Made by a program: the position numbers and the translations under genes. A stretch of 64,000 nt of DNA from Clavaria fumosa (taxonomy: Eukaryota; Basidiomycota; Agaricomycetes; Agaricales; Clavariaceae), in contig OX637797.1 of the NCBI GenBank assembly GCA_951802425.1, positions 3,658,001 through 3,722,000 on the forward strand, read 5' to 3'. The notes beneath the pieces were generated by a model. The model was not told the DNA's origin. It worked only from the letters and a program-made list of their open reading frames with translations, and made no database searches. How positions within the stretch are numbered: position 1 is the stretch's first letter; each line of letters begins with the position of its first letter. This document shows, piece by piece, positions 21,104 to 29,920 of this stretch.

Positions 21104-21269
21104 AGAAGGATACTATGATGTTGATTCAGACAATGGACATTTCTACTTACAATTCAGGATATGCTTTATGTTTGTTTTGTTTGAACTGACTGATTTGTAC
21201 TTATACAGACTCTGATGATTGACACTAATTTCTGAATGTATGGACTTCACTCTCTATGATGCAACAAAT

Positions 21270-21470
21270 AAAGAAGAGCACCTCCACCAAGAGGCTAAAC
21301 TGGAAACTTTATATTCACAGATTATAGGACACAGTACAACAACAGATACTAAGGAGAGCACCTCCACCAAGAGGATAAACTGAAAAACATGATACAACAA
21401 GACATCACACAACCAATTACAGACACTAAGGAAAGCCCCTCCACCATGAGGTTAAACTGGAAATCTAAAC
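21270..21470 (+). repeat. Gag-Pol spacer with three short direct repeats
   Basis: Three copies of GAGCACCTCCACCAAGAGG, with variants, followed by YTAAACTG, at about 21280, 21357 and 21432. They lie in the 285-nt gap between the Gag stop and the Pol ATG, which holds several stops in all frames. Confidence 0.8.
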
Positions 21471-24400
21471 CAATGAGAAAGCAAAGCAAGCCACAACACA
21501 AGTCTATATCCTATGTTACTGTGAGTTATCCAGAGTTGGATACTCCAGATGATTTCAGATATGAACTACCTCATCACCATCACACACTTACAGCTTATAA
21601 GAGAGTTGATCGCAAGGTCAAACCTGTTCCTGGGATATTCCCAGAAGATGCAAGAGTTCACAGACAAATCCCAGAAGATCCACTTAAGACACTTCCTGTG
21701 TTATCACCTAATCCACCTGAATTTCAACCTACAAAGAAGATTACTCAAGAAAGGCTTGACATGATGTCTATAAATGGAGAAGGGTTCTTGTGGCCTGAAG
21801 AAGAGAAGCTCTTTGTTCATGTTATGCTACTCAATGAGAAGGCAATTGCTTTTCAAGATACAGAAAGAGGAACACTTCGTGAAGATTATTTCAGTCCTTA
21901 CATTATTCCAGTTGTGGAACATGTTCCATGGGAATGTCGCAGAATCCCTATTCCTCCTGGAATGAGAAATGAAGTAATCAAGATTTTCAGAGACAGAATT
22001 GCTGCAGGAGTATATGAATCAAGTCAAGCATCCTATAGATCACCCTGGTTTTGTGTGGCTAAGAAGGATAAGAAGATTCACATTGTACATGATTTGCAAC
22101 CATTGAACTCAATTACTATAAGAGATGCTGGAGTACCTCCAGTCTTAGATGAATTTGTGGAACCATTTGCTGGTAACTCCTGTTACACAGTCTTTGACTT
22201 GTATTCAGGGTATGATGCTAGGAAGATTCATCCAAAGAGTAGAGACCTCACCACATTCCAGTCACCATTGGGTTTGTTGAGATTGACATGTCTACCACAA
22301 GGTTTCACCAATTCCCCTTCAGAATTTCAGAATTGTATGACTTTTGTCTTACAGGATGAGATTCCCCATACCACCAATATCTTCATTGATGACAATGCAA
22401 TCAAAGGACCAAAGACACAGTACCTTGATGAAGATGGAAATCCAGAGACAATACCTGAGAACCCTGGTATTAGAAGATTTATATGGGAACATGCCAAGGA
22501 TGTTAATAGGATTATGCATTGCATTGGATGCTGTGGTGCAACATTCTCAGGAAAGAAGATGCAAATTTGCAGACCAGAGGTTATTATCCTAGGACAGAAA
22601 TGTACTCCAGATGGAAGGTTGCCTGATACAGCCAAGGTTGATAAAATCAGAGATTGGCCTGCCTTAAGGACTGTAAAGGAGGTCAGAGCCTTCCTGGGAC
22701 TATGTGGAACTGTCAGGATCTGGATTTGCAATTATTCAATTATTATTAGACCCCTCACAGAGTTGTGGAGGAAAGAAGAAACATTCATTTGGGATGAAAG
22801 GAGAGAGGAAGCCTTCAGGACACTGAAGGAACTTGTTACCACTGCACCAGCACTCAGGCCTATTGATTATGAGTCTTCAAACACAGTAATTCTTTCTGTA
22901 GATTCAAGTCAAGTAGGTGTAGGGTTCATTTTATCCCAAATTGATGATGAAGGTAGAAGAAGACCAGCAAGATATGGATCAATCCCCTTTAATGAAAGAG
23001 AGTCCAACTATAGTCAGCCAAAGTTGGAGTTATATGGCCTATTCAGGGCATTGAGACACTATCGTCACTATGTTTATGGAGTCAAAAACTTTCATGTTGA
23101 AGTAGATGCAAAGTACATCAAAGGGATGCTTAACAAGCCTGATATTCAACCTAATGCTGCAATGAATCGTTGGGTTCAGGGCATTCTCCTCTTTGATTTT
23201 AAGCTTGTACATGTTCCTGCTGTACAATTCAGAGGACCTGATGCACTATCAAGGAGAGAGCCCACCATAGAAGAAATTGAGGAAGCACAAGAAGATGATG
23301 AATGGCTTGACCAGATAACATTACAAGCATTTCAATATGCTCAGAATGGTCATATCCCAAGTCAGTGCTTAATAGCACTCCCCTCTTATGCAATGAGCAG
23401 CTCACCAAAGATTCAATTTCTTCAAGATGTCAAGACATTTCTGGAAACAGGATGTCTTCCAAAGCTATCAAATACCCAAGCAAGGCAGAGATTCATGGAA
23501 TGTGCCTTTCAGTTTACTTTTCAGAATGGTCAGCTATACAGGAAACTGAGGAATCAGCCCCTTCTGAAAGTCATATTAGAAGATGACAAGAAAGTTGAGA
23601 TTCTCACAAAAGCACATGAGAATCTGGCCCATTGTGGAGTCCATGGCATTTTTCATACCATTAAAAGAAGATTTTATTGGCCTGGACTTTACCAGGATGT
23701 GGAATACCATGTTAAATCTTGCCATGAATGCCAAATAAGGAGTGTCAAGAAAGTTGAAATTCCCATCACTATATCATCCCCTGCTACAATATTCACAAAG
23801 ATCTATGTTGATGTCATGCTCATGCCTAAAGCTCAAGGATATAGATACATTGTTGCAGCCAGAGATGATTTATCATTGGCAGCAGAAGGAAGAGCATTAA
23901 GAAAGCTGAGTGCTGCCAATTTAGCAAAGTTCTTTTGGGAAGACATCATCTGCAGATATGGTGCAGTAGGTGAAGTTGTTACAGACAATGGTCCAGAGGT
24001 GAAAGGAGCATTTGAAGAACTTACAAGGAGATATGGAATTCCCCATATTCACATCTCTGCCTACAATTCAAGAGCAAATGGAGTTGTGGAAAGAGGACAC
24101 TTTGTGATAAGAGAAGGGATCATTAAGTCCTGTGAAGGAAATGTTAACCAATGGCCATCTAAAGTTCACCATGCATTCTTTGCAGATAAATGCACTACAA
24201 GACAATCAACAGGATTCAGCCCATTCTATCTTCTCTATGGAGTAGATCCAGTTCTCCCATTTGATCTCACAGAAGCTACATTTATGGTACAAGGGTTTAG
24301 GGCAGGAATGAGCACAGCAGAATTGCTTGCCCTTAGAATCAGGCAATTGGAAAAGAGACCAGAAGATATAGAACAGGCAGCTGAGACACTTAGAAAGTCT

Positions 24401-24790
24401 CGTTTAAGGTCAAAAGAGCAGTTTGAGAAGCTATTCAAGTTCAGGATCACTTCACATATATTCAAAGAAGGAGATCTTGTGTTAGTCAGGAATTCACAGA
24501 TTGAAAAAGAACTGGACAGAAAGCACAAGCCACGTTACCTTGGTCCCTATCAAATTGTAAGACAGACCAAAGGAGGATCATATGTTATTAAAGAGCTTGA
24601 TGGAACAATTTCTCGCAGAGGAGTTGCACAATTCAGGCTAATTCCATACATTGCAAGAGACAAAGACATGATCAAGAGTATTGCACTAGAACAGGATAGG
24701 CAACAAGACAGAGAAAGAGACAATAATGGTATGCAAGACATTACTCAGGATGAGAATGAAGAAGATGAAGCAGAAAGTAATAGAGAGTAA
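21389..24790 (+). CDS. pol: Gypsy-3 Pol: RT, RNase H, integrase
   Basis: 1133 residues, uninterrupted. RT spans about 180-400 (SPWFCVAKKDKKIHIVHDLQ, FDLYSGYDARKIH, LPQGFTNSPSEF) with the catalytic block FIDD near residue 331 in place of YxDD. RNase H is near 505-620 (VDSSQVGVGFILSQ, KLELYGLFRAL). The integrase has an N-terminal zinc region (HENLAHCGVHG and CHECQ), a DDE core (VDVMLMPKA, TDNGPEV, NGVVERGHF) and a GPY-like module (KPRYLGPYQIVR). No chromodomain is visible, unlike gypsy-1, -2 and -B. It lies in the same frame as Gag but separated by many stops, so expression needs reinitiation, splicing or a subgenomic RNA. Confidence 0.92.
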   Translation: MIQQDITQPITDTKESPSTMRLNWKSKPMRKQSKPQHKSISYVTVSYPELDTPDDFRYELPHHHHTLTAYKRVDRKVKPVPGIFPEDARVHRQIPEDPLKTLPVLSPNPPEFQPTKKITQERLDMMSINGEGFLWPEEEKLFVHVMLLNEKAIAFQDTERGTLREDYFSPYIIPVVEHVPWECRRIPIPPGMRNEVIKIFRDRIAAGVYESSQASYRSPWFCVAKKDKKIHIVHDLQPLNSITIRDAGVPPVLDEFVEPFAGNSCYTVFDLYSGYDARKIHPKSRDLTTFQSPLGLLRLTCLPQGFTNSPSEFQNCMTFVLQDEIPHTTNIFIDDNAIKGPKTQYLDEDGNPETIPENPGIRRFIWEHAKDVNRIMHCIGCCGATFSGKKMQICRPEVIILGQKCTPDGRLPDTAKVDKIRDWPALRTVKEVRAFLGLCGTVRIWICNYSIIIRPLTELWRKEETFIWDERREEAFRTLKELVTTAPALRPIDYESSNTVILSVDSSQVGVGFILSQIDDEGRRRPARYGSIPFNERESNYSQPKLELYGLFRALRHYRHYVYGVKNFHVEVDAKYIKGMLNKPDIQPNAAMNRWVQGILLFDFKLVHVPAVQFRGPDALSRREPTIEEIEEAQEDDEWLDQITLQAFQYAQNGHIPSQCLIALPSYAMSSSPKIQFLQDVKTFLETGCLPKLSNTQARQRFMECAFQFTFQNGQLYRKLRNQPLLKVILEDDKKVEILTKAHENLAHCGVHGIFHTIKRRFYWPGLYQDVEYHVKSCHECQIRSVKKVEIPITISSPATIFTKIYVDVMLMPKAQGYRYIVAARDDLSLAAEGRALRKLSAANLAKFFWEDIICRYGAVGEVVTDNGPEVKGAFEELTRRYGIPHIHISAYNSRANGVVERGHFVIREGIIKSCEGNVNQWPSKVHHAFFADKCTTRQSTGFSPFYLLYGVDPVLPFDLTEATFMVQGFRAGMSTAELLALRIRQLEKRPEDIEQAAETLRKSRLRSKEQFEKLFKFRITSHIFKEGDLVLVRNSQIEKELDRKHKPRYLGPYQIVRQTKGGSYVIKELDGTISRRGVAQFRLIPYIARDKDMIKSIALEQDRQQDRERDNNGMQDITQDENEEDEAESNRE

Positions 24791-24816
24791 CAACTGGGGA
24801 CAGTTGTATTTTCAGT

Positions 24817-24828
24817 CCTGGGTGGAGA
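24817..24828 (+). promoter_or_regulatory. Gypsy-3 polypurine tract
   Basis: CCTGGGTGGAGA directly precedes the 3' LTR start TGTCACAC, the usual position for plus-strand priming. Confidence 0.6.
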
Positions 24829-24830
24829 TG

Positions 24831-25070
24831 TCACACTAGAAGCAAGTTAGTGAGCAGAAGAAGACAAATAGAAGACCACTTACTCATCTGATGGACAGTG
24901 CACACAGGCAATGTCCTAGGTTTACTAGGATCCTCCCCATCTACCTTGATCTCCACAAGCTGAGTCCCATCAGCCATCCTCACTGTCTTGACAACAGTTC
25001 CATATAGGCTGCCTAAGTGCCCAAAGATCCAGACTCTGGTGCCATTGGGGAAGTGGGGAGGAGAGTCCAT
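24831..25070 (-). CDS. Antisense mini-gene inside the gypsy-3 LTR (SH3/KOW-like)
   Basis: A 79-codon frame opposite to the element encodes FPNGTRVWIFGHLGSLYGTV, then DGTQLVEIKVDG and RTLPVCTV, a pattern like small SH3/KOW-type beta barrels. It may contain a 48-nt intron: donor GTAAGT at 24883-24878, branch-like CACTAAC, and acceptor TAG at 24838-24836, eight bases from the LTR edge. Spliced or not, the stop is the TGA formed inside the LTR terminus TGTGACA. The 5' LTR copy has one stop (Trp to stop). Function unknown; the domain call is tentative. Confidence 0.5.
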   Translation of the reverse strand: MDSPPHFPNGTRVWIFGHLGSLYGTVVKTVRMADGTQLVEIKVDGEDPSKPRTLPVCTVHQMSKWSSICLLLLTNLLLV

Positions 25071-25391
25071 GAGTTTAGAATGTGGAGTTTATTGTTAGAG
25101 AATAGCAGTGAAATGAGATGAGAGAAGAATGAGAGAGTGAATAGCTGCACCTGCATTGTTCAGAGTGTCATGTGATGAGCACGTGACAACAATGGACGCA
25201 CCTGCGCCACACCAAGGCCACACCCCCAGAACACATTTATTTTCCACCACCACCACTACCTTTTACCACCACCACTACACTCTATTCCTACTCAGACCAC
25301 TCAGAAACACTAGTATGTTCTTGATTCTACACTATTAGAGATTCTCTAATGTGTTATTCCAAGCAGAATGTTCTTTTTCACTATTGTCAAT

Positions 25392-25682
25392 ATGGATCAG
25401 GCCTCCCTCCTTGGGCAGGACCTCCCCTCTCTCTCCTGGGGAATCACCATTCACCCCATCGACCCCATTGTCCCCTGGACAATGATAGGAGTGTGGCTAG
25501 ATGGACAGGTTGTCCCAGTTATTTTTGGTCCAGTGGCTCATGTTGGACCAGATAGGATTTCTTTTCATCTTTTTCATGACCACCCTCAGCTCCCCTCTCA
25601 TGTCTTTATTATGAGAAGACCAGGGATGTATAACTTTACTGTCCCTGTCCTATGTTCTGAGCTCTTTTACTATGACTTGTAA
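25392..25682 (+). CDS. Small ORF in the gypsy-3 3' LTR
   Basis: A 96-residue sense-strand frame beginning MDQASLLG and ending YYDL. It is hydrophobic/aromatic, without a recognised domain, and lies in the LTR block absent from the 5' LTR. It could be chance; no homologue is recognised. Confidence 0.3.
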   Translation: MDQASLLGQDLPSLSWGITIHPIDPIVPWTMIGVWLDGQVVPVIFGPVAHVGPDRISFHLFHDHPQLPSHVFIMRRPGMYNFTVPVLCSELFYYDL

Positions 25683-25769
25683 TTTCCTTCACCTCCTTGA
25701 TTTTTTTTGTTCTATGGCAATAATGATGTTCTGATTCAGTTACAAGTCAAATGAGGGAAATGGAGTACC

Positions 25770-26340
25770 TCTACAGGCCTATGGAAGGTCTATCATATTA
25801 CATAAGCCTATGGAAGGCAGAGGTCATGTTACATAAGCCTATGGAAGGCTAGTGAATGTAATGGAAGCCTATGGAAGGCAAAGATCATGTTACATAAGCC
25901 TATGGAAGGCTAATGAATGTCATGGAAGCCTATGGAAGGCTGAAGAATGTTATGGAAGCCTATGGAAGGCTAAAAGAATGTTATGGGAGCCTATGGAAGG
26001 CTAAAGAATGTTATGGAAGCCTATAGAACATCATTCAAAGACAGTCATGGAAGGTTATGGAAAGTTATGGAAAGTCTTGGAACATTATGGAACATTCTAG
26101 AATTTGAAGGAAGCTCATGGAATGTCATGGAAAGCTATGGAAAGCTATGGAAACTCAAAGAAAGTTATGGAAGTTTATGGAAGGTTCTAGAAGAACAGTA
26201 GAACATTGTAGAATGTTCTAGAATTTGATGGAAGTTCATGGAATGTCATGGAATGCCATGGAATGCCATGGAAACTCAAGGAAAGTCATGGAAGTTTATA
26301 GAAGGTTCTAGAAGGTCAAGGAAGGCTACTGGAAGCTTAT
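25770..26340 (+). repeat. Degenerate tandem array of CTATGGAAGGC-type units
   Basis: Roughly 20-27-bp units with the core GCCTATGGAAGGC grade into TCATGGAAAGTTATGG units within the 3' LTR. Confidence 0.85.
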
Positions 26341-26404
26341 GTAAACCTTATAGAATGTCAAGGAAGTCACATGGACATGTTATGGAACATTACTGGAATG
26401 TAAT

Positions 26405-26560
26405 GGACATTACTCAGCAGGATTATTTGTCATACATTACTCAGCAGGATGATTTGTCATTCCTTATTCAGCAGGATGATTTGTCATTCCTTATTCAGCA
26501 GGATGATTTGTCATTTCTTACTCAGCAGAATGATTTGTCATTTGATTATTCATCTCTACT
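26405..26560 (+). repeat. Tandem array of CAGCAGGATGATTTGTCATT units
   Basis: Five to six copies of a 24-27-bp unit (ACTCAGCAGGATGATTTGTC). A further array of GTCATGTGAAA/GTCATGTGACA units lies at 26715-26780, shortly upstream of TATATAAGG at about 26786. Confidence 0.85.
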
Positions 26561-26819
26561 ATAGCTTATTCAGCATTTATATTGTGATTACTCAGCTCAT
26601 GTATTCTGCTTACTAAGTCTCTTTTGTAGATTAGTAATCTTCTCATTACTAATGGTTTGATGACTCAGCTAGTTACTTTATTTAGTATAGTTTTCCCATG
26701 TGCTGACTAAGTCAGTCATGTGAAGGTCATGTGACAGTCATGTGACAGTCATGTGAAAGTCATGTGAAAGTCATGTGATCACTAGTATATAAGGCCAGCT
26801 CACTGGTCATTTGCAATAT

Positions 26820-27180
26820 ATTCCCTCTTAACCTTCAACCACCATCATCTCTGCATAAGTCCAGTAGTTGTATAGGGTACTCAAAGTGCAGTGCTAATAC
26901 AACTACCCAGTCATCAATTGGTTGTATAGGATACTCAGGAGCAGTATTAATACAACTACCCAAGTCTGTTGAGTTGGATACTCAGTGCAGTATTAACCCA
27001 ACACATACATTCCCTCTTAACCTTCAACCACCATCATCTCTGCATAAGTCCAGTAATTGTATAGGGTACTCTAAGTGCAGTACTAATACAACTACTCAGT
27101 CATCAATTGGTTGTATAGGATACTCAAGAGCAGTATTAATACAGCTACAGTCTTTTGAGTTGGATACTCAGTGAAGTATT
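26820..27180 (+). repeat. Two 185-bp tandem units in the gypsy-3 3' LTR
   Basis: These are the same units as at 16345-16910. The copy-number difference between the two LTRs shows unequal exchange or strand slippage. Confidence 0.9.
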
Positions 27181-27446
27181 AACTCAAGGCCCTACAGCCT
27201 CAATCATACATACACTCAAAGACTATAGGAGTCTATCCTAAGTCCTCATCACTACACTCACTCAAAGACTATAGGAGTTTATCCTTAGTCCTCATCACAA
27301 CACATCCTCAAAGACTATAGGAGTCTATCCATAGTCCTCATCTAACCCTAACAAAGAGAACAACAGGGGAAAATTTGAGCTAAAGACTGTTCCAAGGACC
27401 CCTGGAAGTTTGAGAAGAATACTTCTAATCAAATTTCAACCTGAGA

Positions 27447-28153
27447 ACGGTCCTATCAAGTTAGTAGCAAAGGGGTTAGCGGAGATGTTTTATCAGAGTC
27501 CGATCAGGGTCTGATATTGGAGAAACGGAGAAGTAAGTAGAGAGGGAGGAGACTTATGGGACTGCGGCCTCAACGTATGTGTTGTGCCACCACGTATATA
27601 TGTGTCCCTATTTATCAAACAGAAACAATACCCAAGAGAGAATCAGAACGTAAGTCAAACTCTGAAGTTGATTGGAGTCTGCCGGAGTTGCTCAGAGTTG
27701 GTTGGATGATGTGGAGAATGTTGAGGACGATGAGGACGAAAGCTCAGAGATGTTTTAGGATCAAGAGATGTTAATATTCGAACTGAGGAGCAGGGAGATA
27801 CAGGTGGAAACTTATACTGCAAGGACAGAGTATAGGAGTAATGTGAAACAATGTACATATCAAATTACTAGGAGAGTTTCACCACAAGTGCCTGTGCAAT
27901 TTTCATGGAACAAAGAAATAACAACAAAATAACTCCCATGGGTCAAGGGTATCCTCTCAATGGTAAACAGAACAAGGGGATGGAGGGAGAAGGTTCTAGA
28001 ATGAGGTCCAAATGGTCCAAAGGCCAGCGGAGTGAAGTCCGATGAAGGTGCAGAGTGGAGCGCACAGAGTTATGGCAGAGCAGATCAGAGTTGGTACGGA
28101 GCTCGGAGTCCAGAGCAGGGGTTGTGCTTATGCAAGCGGATGGGGTTGTAACA
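27447..28153 (-). repeat. Gypsy-2 3' LTR, main part
   Basis: It begins ACGGTCCTATCAAG after the gypsy-3 insertion and ends GGTTGTAACA. The first eight bases of this LTR are at 15936-15943. The reversed polypurine tract GTATCCCCCTCTTAG adjoins at 28154. Confidence 0.85.
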
Positions 28154-28390
28154 GTATCCCCCTCTTAGGGTTGAACCCCTGAGACCCTGTGGCTAAACTC
28201 CGCATGAACACATGTCGTCCATAACAAGTTAGCACCGGAGTTTCGTGGTGCTTCAATCAGAGTCCGAAATTTTTTTGGGGGGTTAAAACAACTGTGCATG
28301 GCGCATTCCGCTTTTTTCTTCCTTAACTCATCACTATCACCACTTGCCCTTAACATGGGCAATTCCTCTTTTTTTTTTAAAAAAAACATC

Positions 28391-29437
28391 ATGTCCAACA
28401 CACAATCAACGCCTGGAGCTGGGCCCAGCCGCCCCTCCTGCCCTCGTCCATGACCCATTGTCGCCGTCCCCACGCAATGTCGCGCAGAGGATGAGGACCC
28501 CGAGATCACGGCCCTCACAAAGAAGATCAACACATTGAGGGAGGAGGAGGAGCGATGGAGGCGGGAGGAAGAAGAGCAGAAAGCGAGGGAGGTAGCGGAT
28601 AAGGTGCGGTGGGAGGAGCTGGAGAGGGCGAAGGCGGTGGAGGCGAAGCGGAGGGCAACAGAGGTGGTGCGGGAGCAAGGGGTAGGGAGGAAGCGGTCTC
28701 TGACACTGGAGATGGAGGCGGATCGCGTGGAGTGCACTTGATGCCGTAGGTTGGGGGTGGCCTGTGTGTGGCCGAGTGGGGGGTGGGGGACAGCCTGCAA
28801 TGCCTGTGCGGGGGCGAAGCAGAAGTGCGGAGGTGGGGAGGCGGAGTGGCTGGAGCGGAAAAAGGCGAAGGGGATGCAGACCAAGCAGTCCGCAGACTCG
28901 GAGGAGGATAGGGCGGAGATGTGGGTGCCGTGGGGTCAGTGGCTGGAGGAGGAGGTTTTGAACTTGGTGTGGGCCACGCATAACGTGGTCCTGAGGGGGG
29001 TGGTCGCAATAGAGGAGTGGAGGAAGGAGGCCACAGCGGAGGATCGGAGGATCCTCCGTGGGATTTTGGAGAAGTGGGGGAGGAGGATGGAGGTGGCGGA
29101 GATAGCGGAGGAGATGAGGAAGGAGAAGGTGGAGGTTCTGAGGGCGGAGGTGGAGAAAGCGGAGGCAGAGGACATGGTGGTGGAGGTGATGGGGAAGGAG
29201 AAGGAAAAGGCGAAGGAGGTAGAGGCGGAGAAGGAGGCGGAGAGATCGGAGAAGGAGGCGGAGAGATTGGAGAAGGAGGCAGAGAGATTGGAGAAGGAGG
29301 CAGAGAGATCGGAGAAGGAGGCAGAGAGATCAGAGAAGGAGGTGGAGGCGGAGGACGGAGAGGTGGGAGCGGAGTCCGGGCTAGATAAGCCCAAAGGAAT
29401 TTTGCAGGCATCGCCCAGCTCACCCCCCTCTGCCTAA
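28391..29437 (+). pseudogene. Antisense accessory ORF, copy B (Zn2Cys6-like, long coiled coil)
   Basis: A single frame of 349 codons on the strand opposite to gypsy-2 pol runs from ATG 28391 to TAA 29435-29437. Two in-frame TGA codons interrupt it: one shared with copy A near codon 21, and one that replaces an expected Arg between the first two cysteines (VECT-stop-CRRLGVAC). The remaining motif is CVWPSGGWG and CNACAGAKQKC, spacing as in copy A. The C-terminal half is a Glu/Lys/Arg heptad-like array (EKEAERSEKEAERLEKEAER) ending LQASPSSPPSA, a tail also found in copies A and C. The start lies about 240 bp inside the 3' LTR edge and faces the pol 3' end. Confidence 0.75.
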
Positions 29438-29920
29438 AATTAAAATTAAAAAAATCTACATTGTATTTATTGTCTTCTTTTTTGATTTCTTTTTTATATA
29501 TAATTTTTTTGTTTTTTTATCTTTGAACTTGAGTGAAAAGTAAGCGGAGTGAAAGGAAAAATAAGTAAGGCAAGAATTTTGTTCTCAGAGTTTTGGAGAA
29601 AGCGGAATAAGAAGACAGAGGAGAGGTTTTTTTTTGTTTTTTTTTGGAGTAATGGAGAAAATGGAGCAAGGAATAGAGAGGAGAGAGAATTGTTCTTTCG
29701 GAGTTTTGGAGAAAACAGAGTAAGGGAACAGAGAGAAGAGAGAATTGTTTTTTTGGAGTTTTGGAGCAAACAGAGTAAGGGAACAAGGAAAAAGAGATGG
29801 ATAACTAAGAGTTCTATTTTGTTTTCCAGAGGGAATGGGGTTATATAGAAGGAATGTACATAGAATAGAAAGGAAATAAAATAAAATAAAAATGGGGTAT
29901 CAGAGTAAGCAGAGTTAAAT

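Larger units (their letters stand above)
15944..27446 (+). mobile_element. Gypsy-3: 11.5-kb intact Ty3/gypsy element
   Basis: It inserted eight bases into the gypsy-2 3' LTR with a 4-bp duplication ACGG (15940-15943 and 27447-27450). LTRs are 15944-17169 and 24829-27446. It has a primer site TGGCTGCCCCAGTGAGGC at 17172, an uninterrupted Gag-protease frame and an uninterrupted Pol frame, and a polypurine tract before the 3' LTR. Its termini are TGTCACAC and CCTGAGA, not the usual TG...CA. Both coding frames are open, so it may be autonomous, although the 5' LTR is about 1.4 kb shorter than the 3' LTR. Confidence 0.85.
24829..27446 (+). repeat. Gypsy-3 3' LTR (full length, 2.6 kb)
   Basis: It contains the 5' LTR sequence plus an internal block 25240-26815 with a small ORF and arrays of short repeats. 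It is followed by ACGG and the resumed gypsy-2 LTR. It is probably closer to the ancestral LTR length than the 5' copy. Confidence 0.85.

Noticed and set aside
28406..29423. Minus-strand Pro/Ser-rich frames opposite antisense ORF copy B
   Set aside because: They are mirror images of the Glu/Lys-rich coding strand; conservation among copies follows the plus-strand frame.
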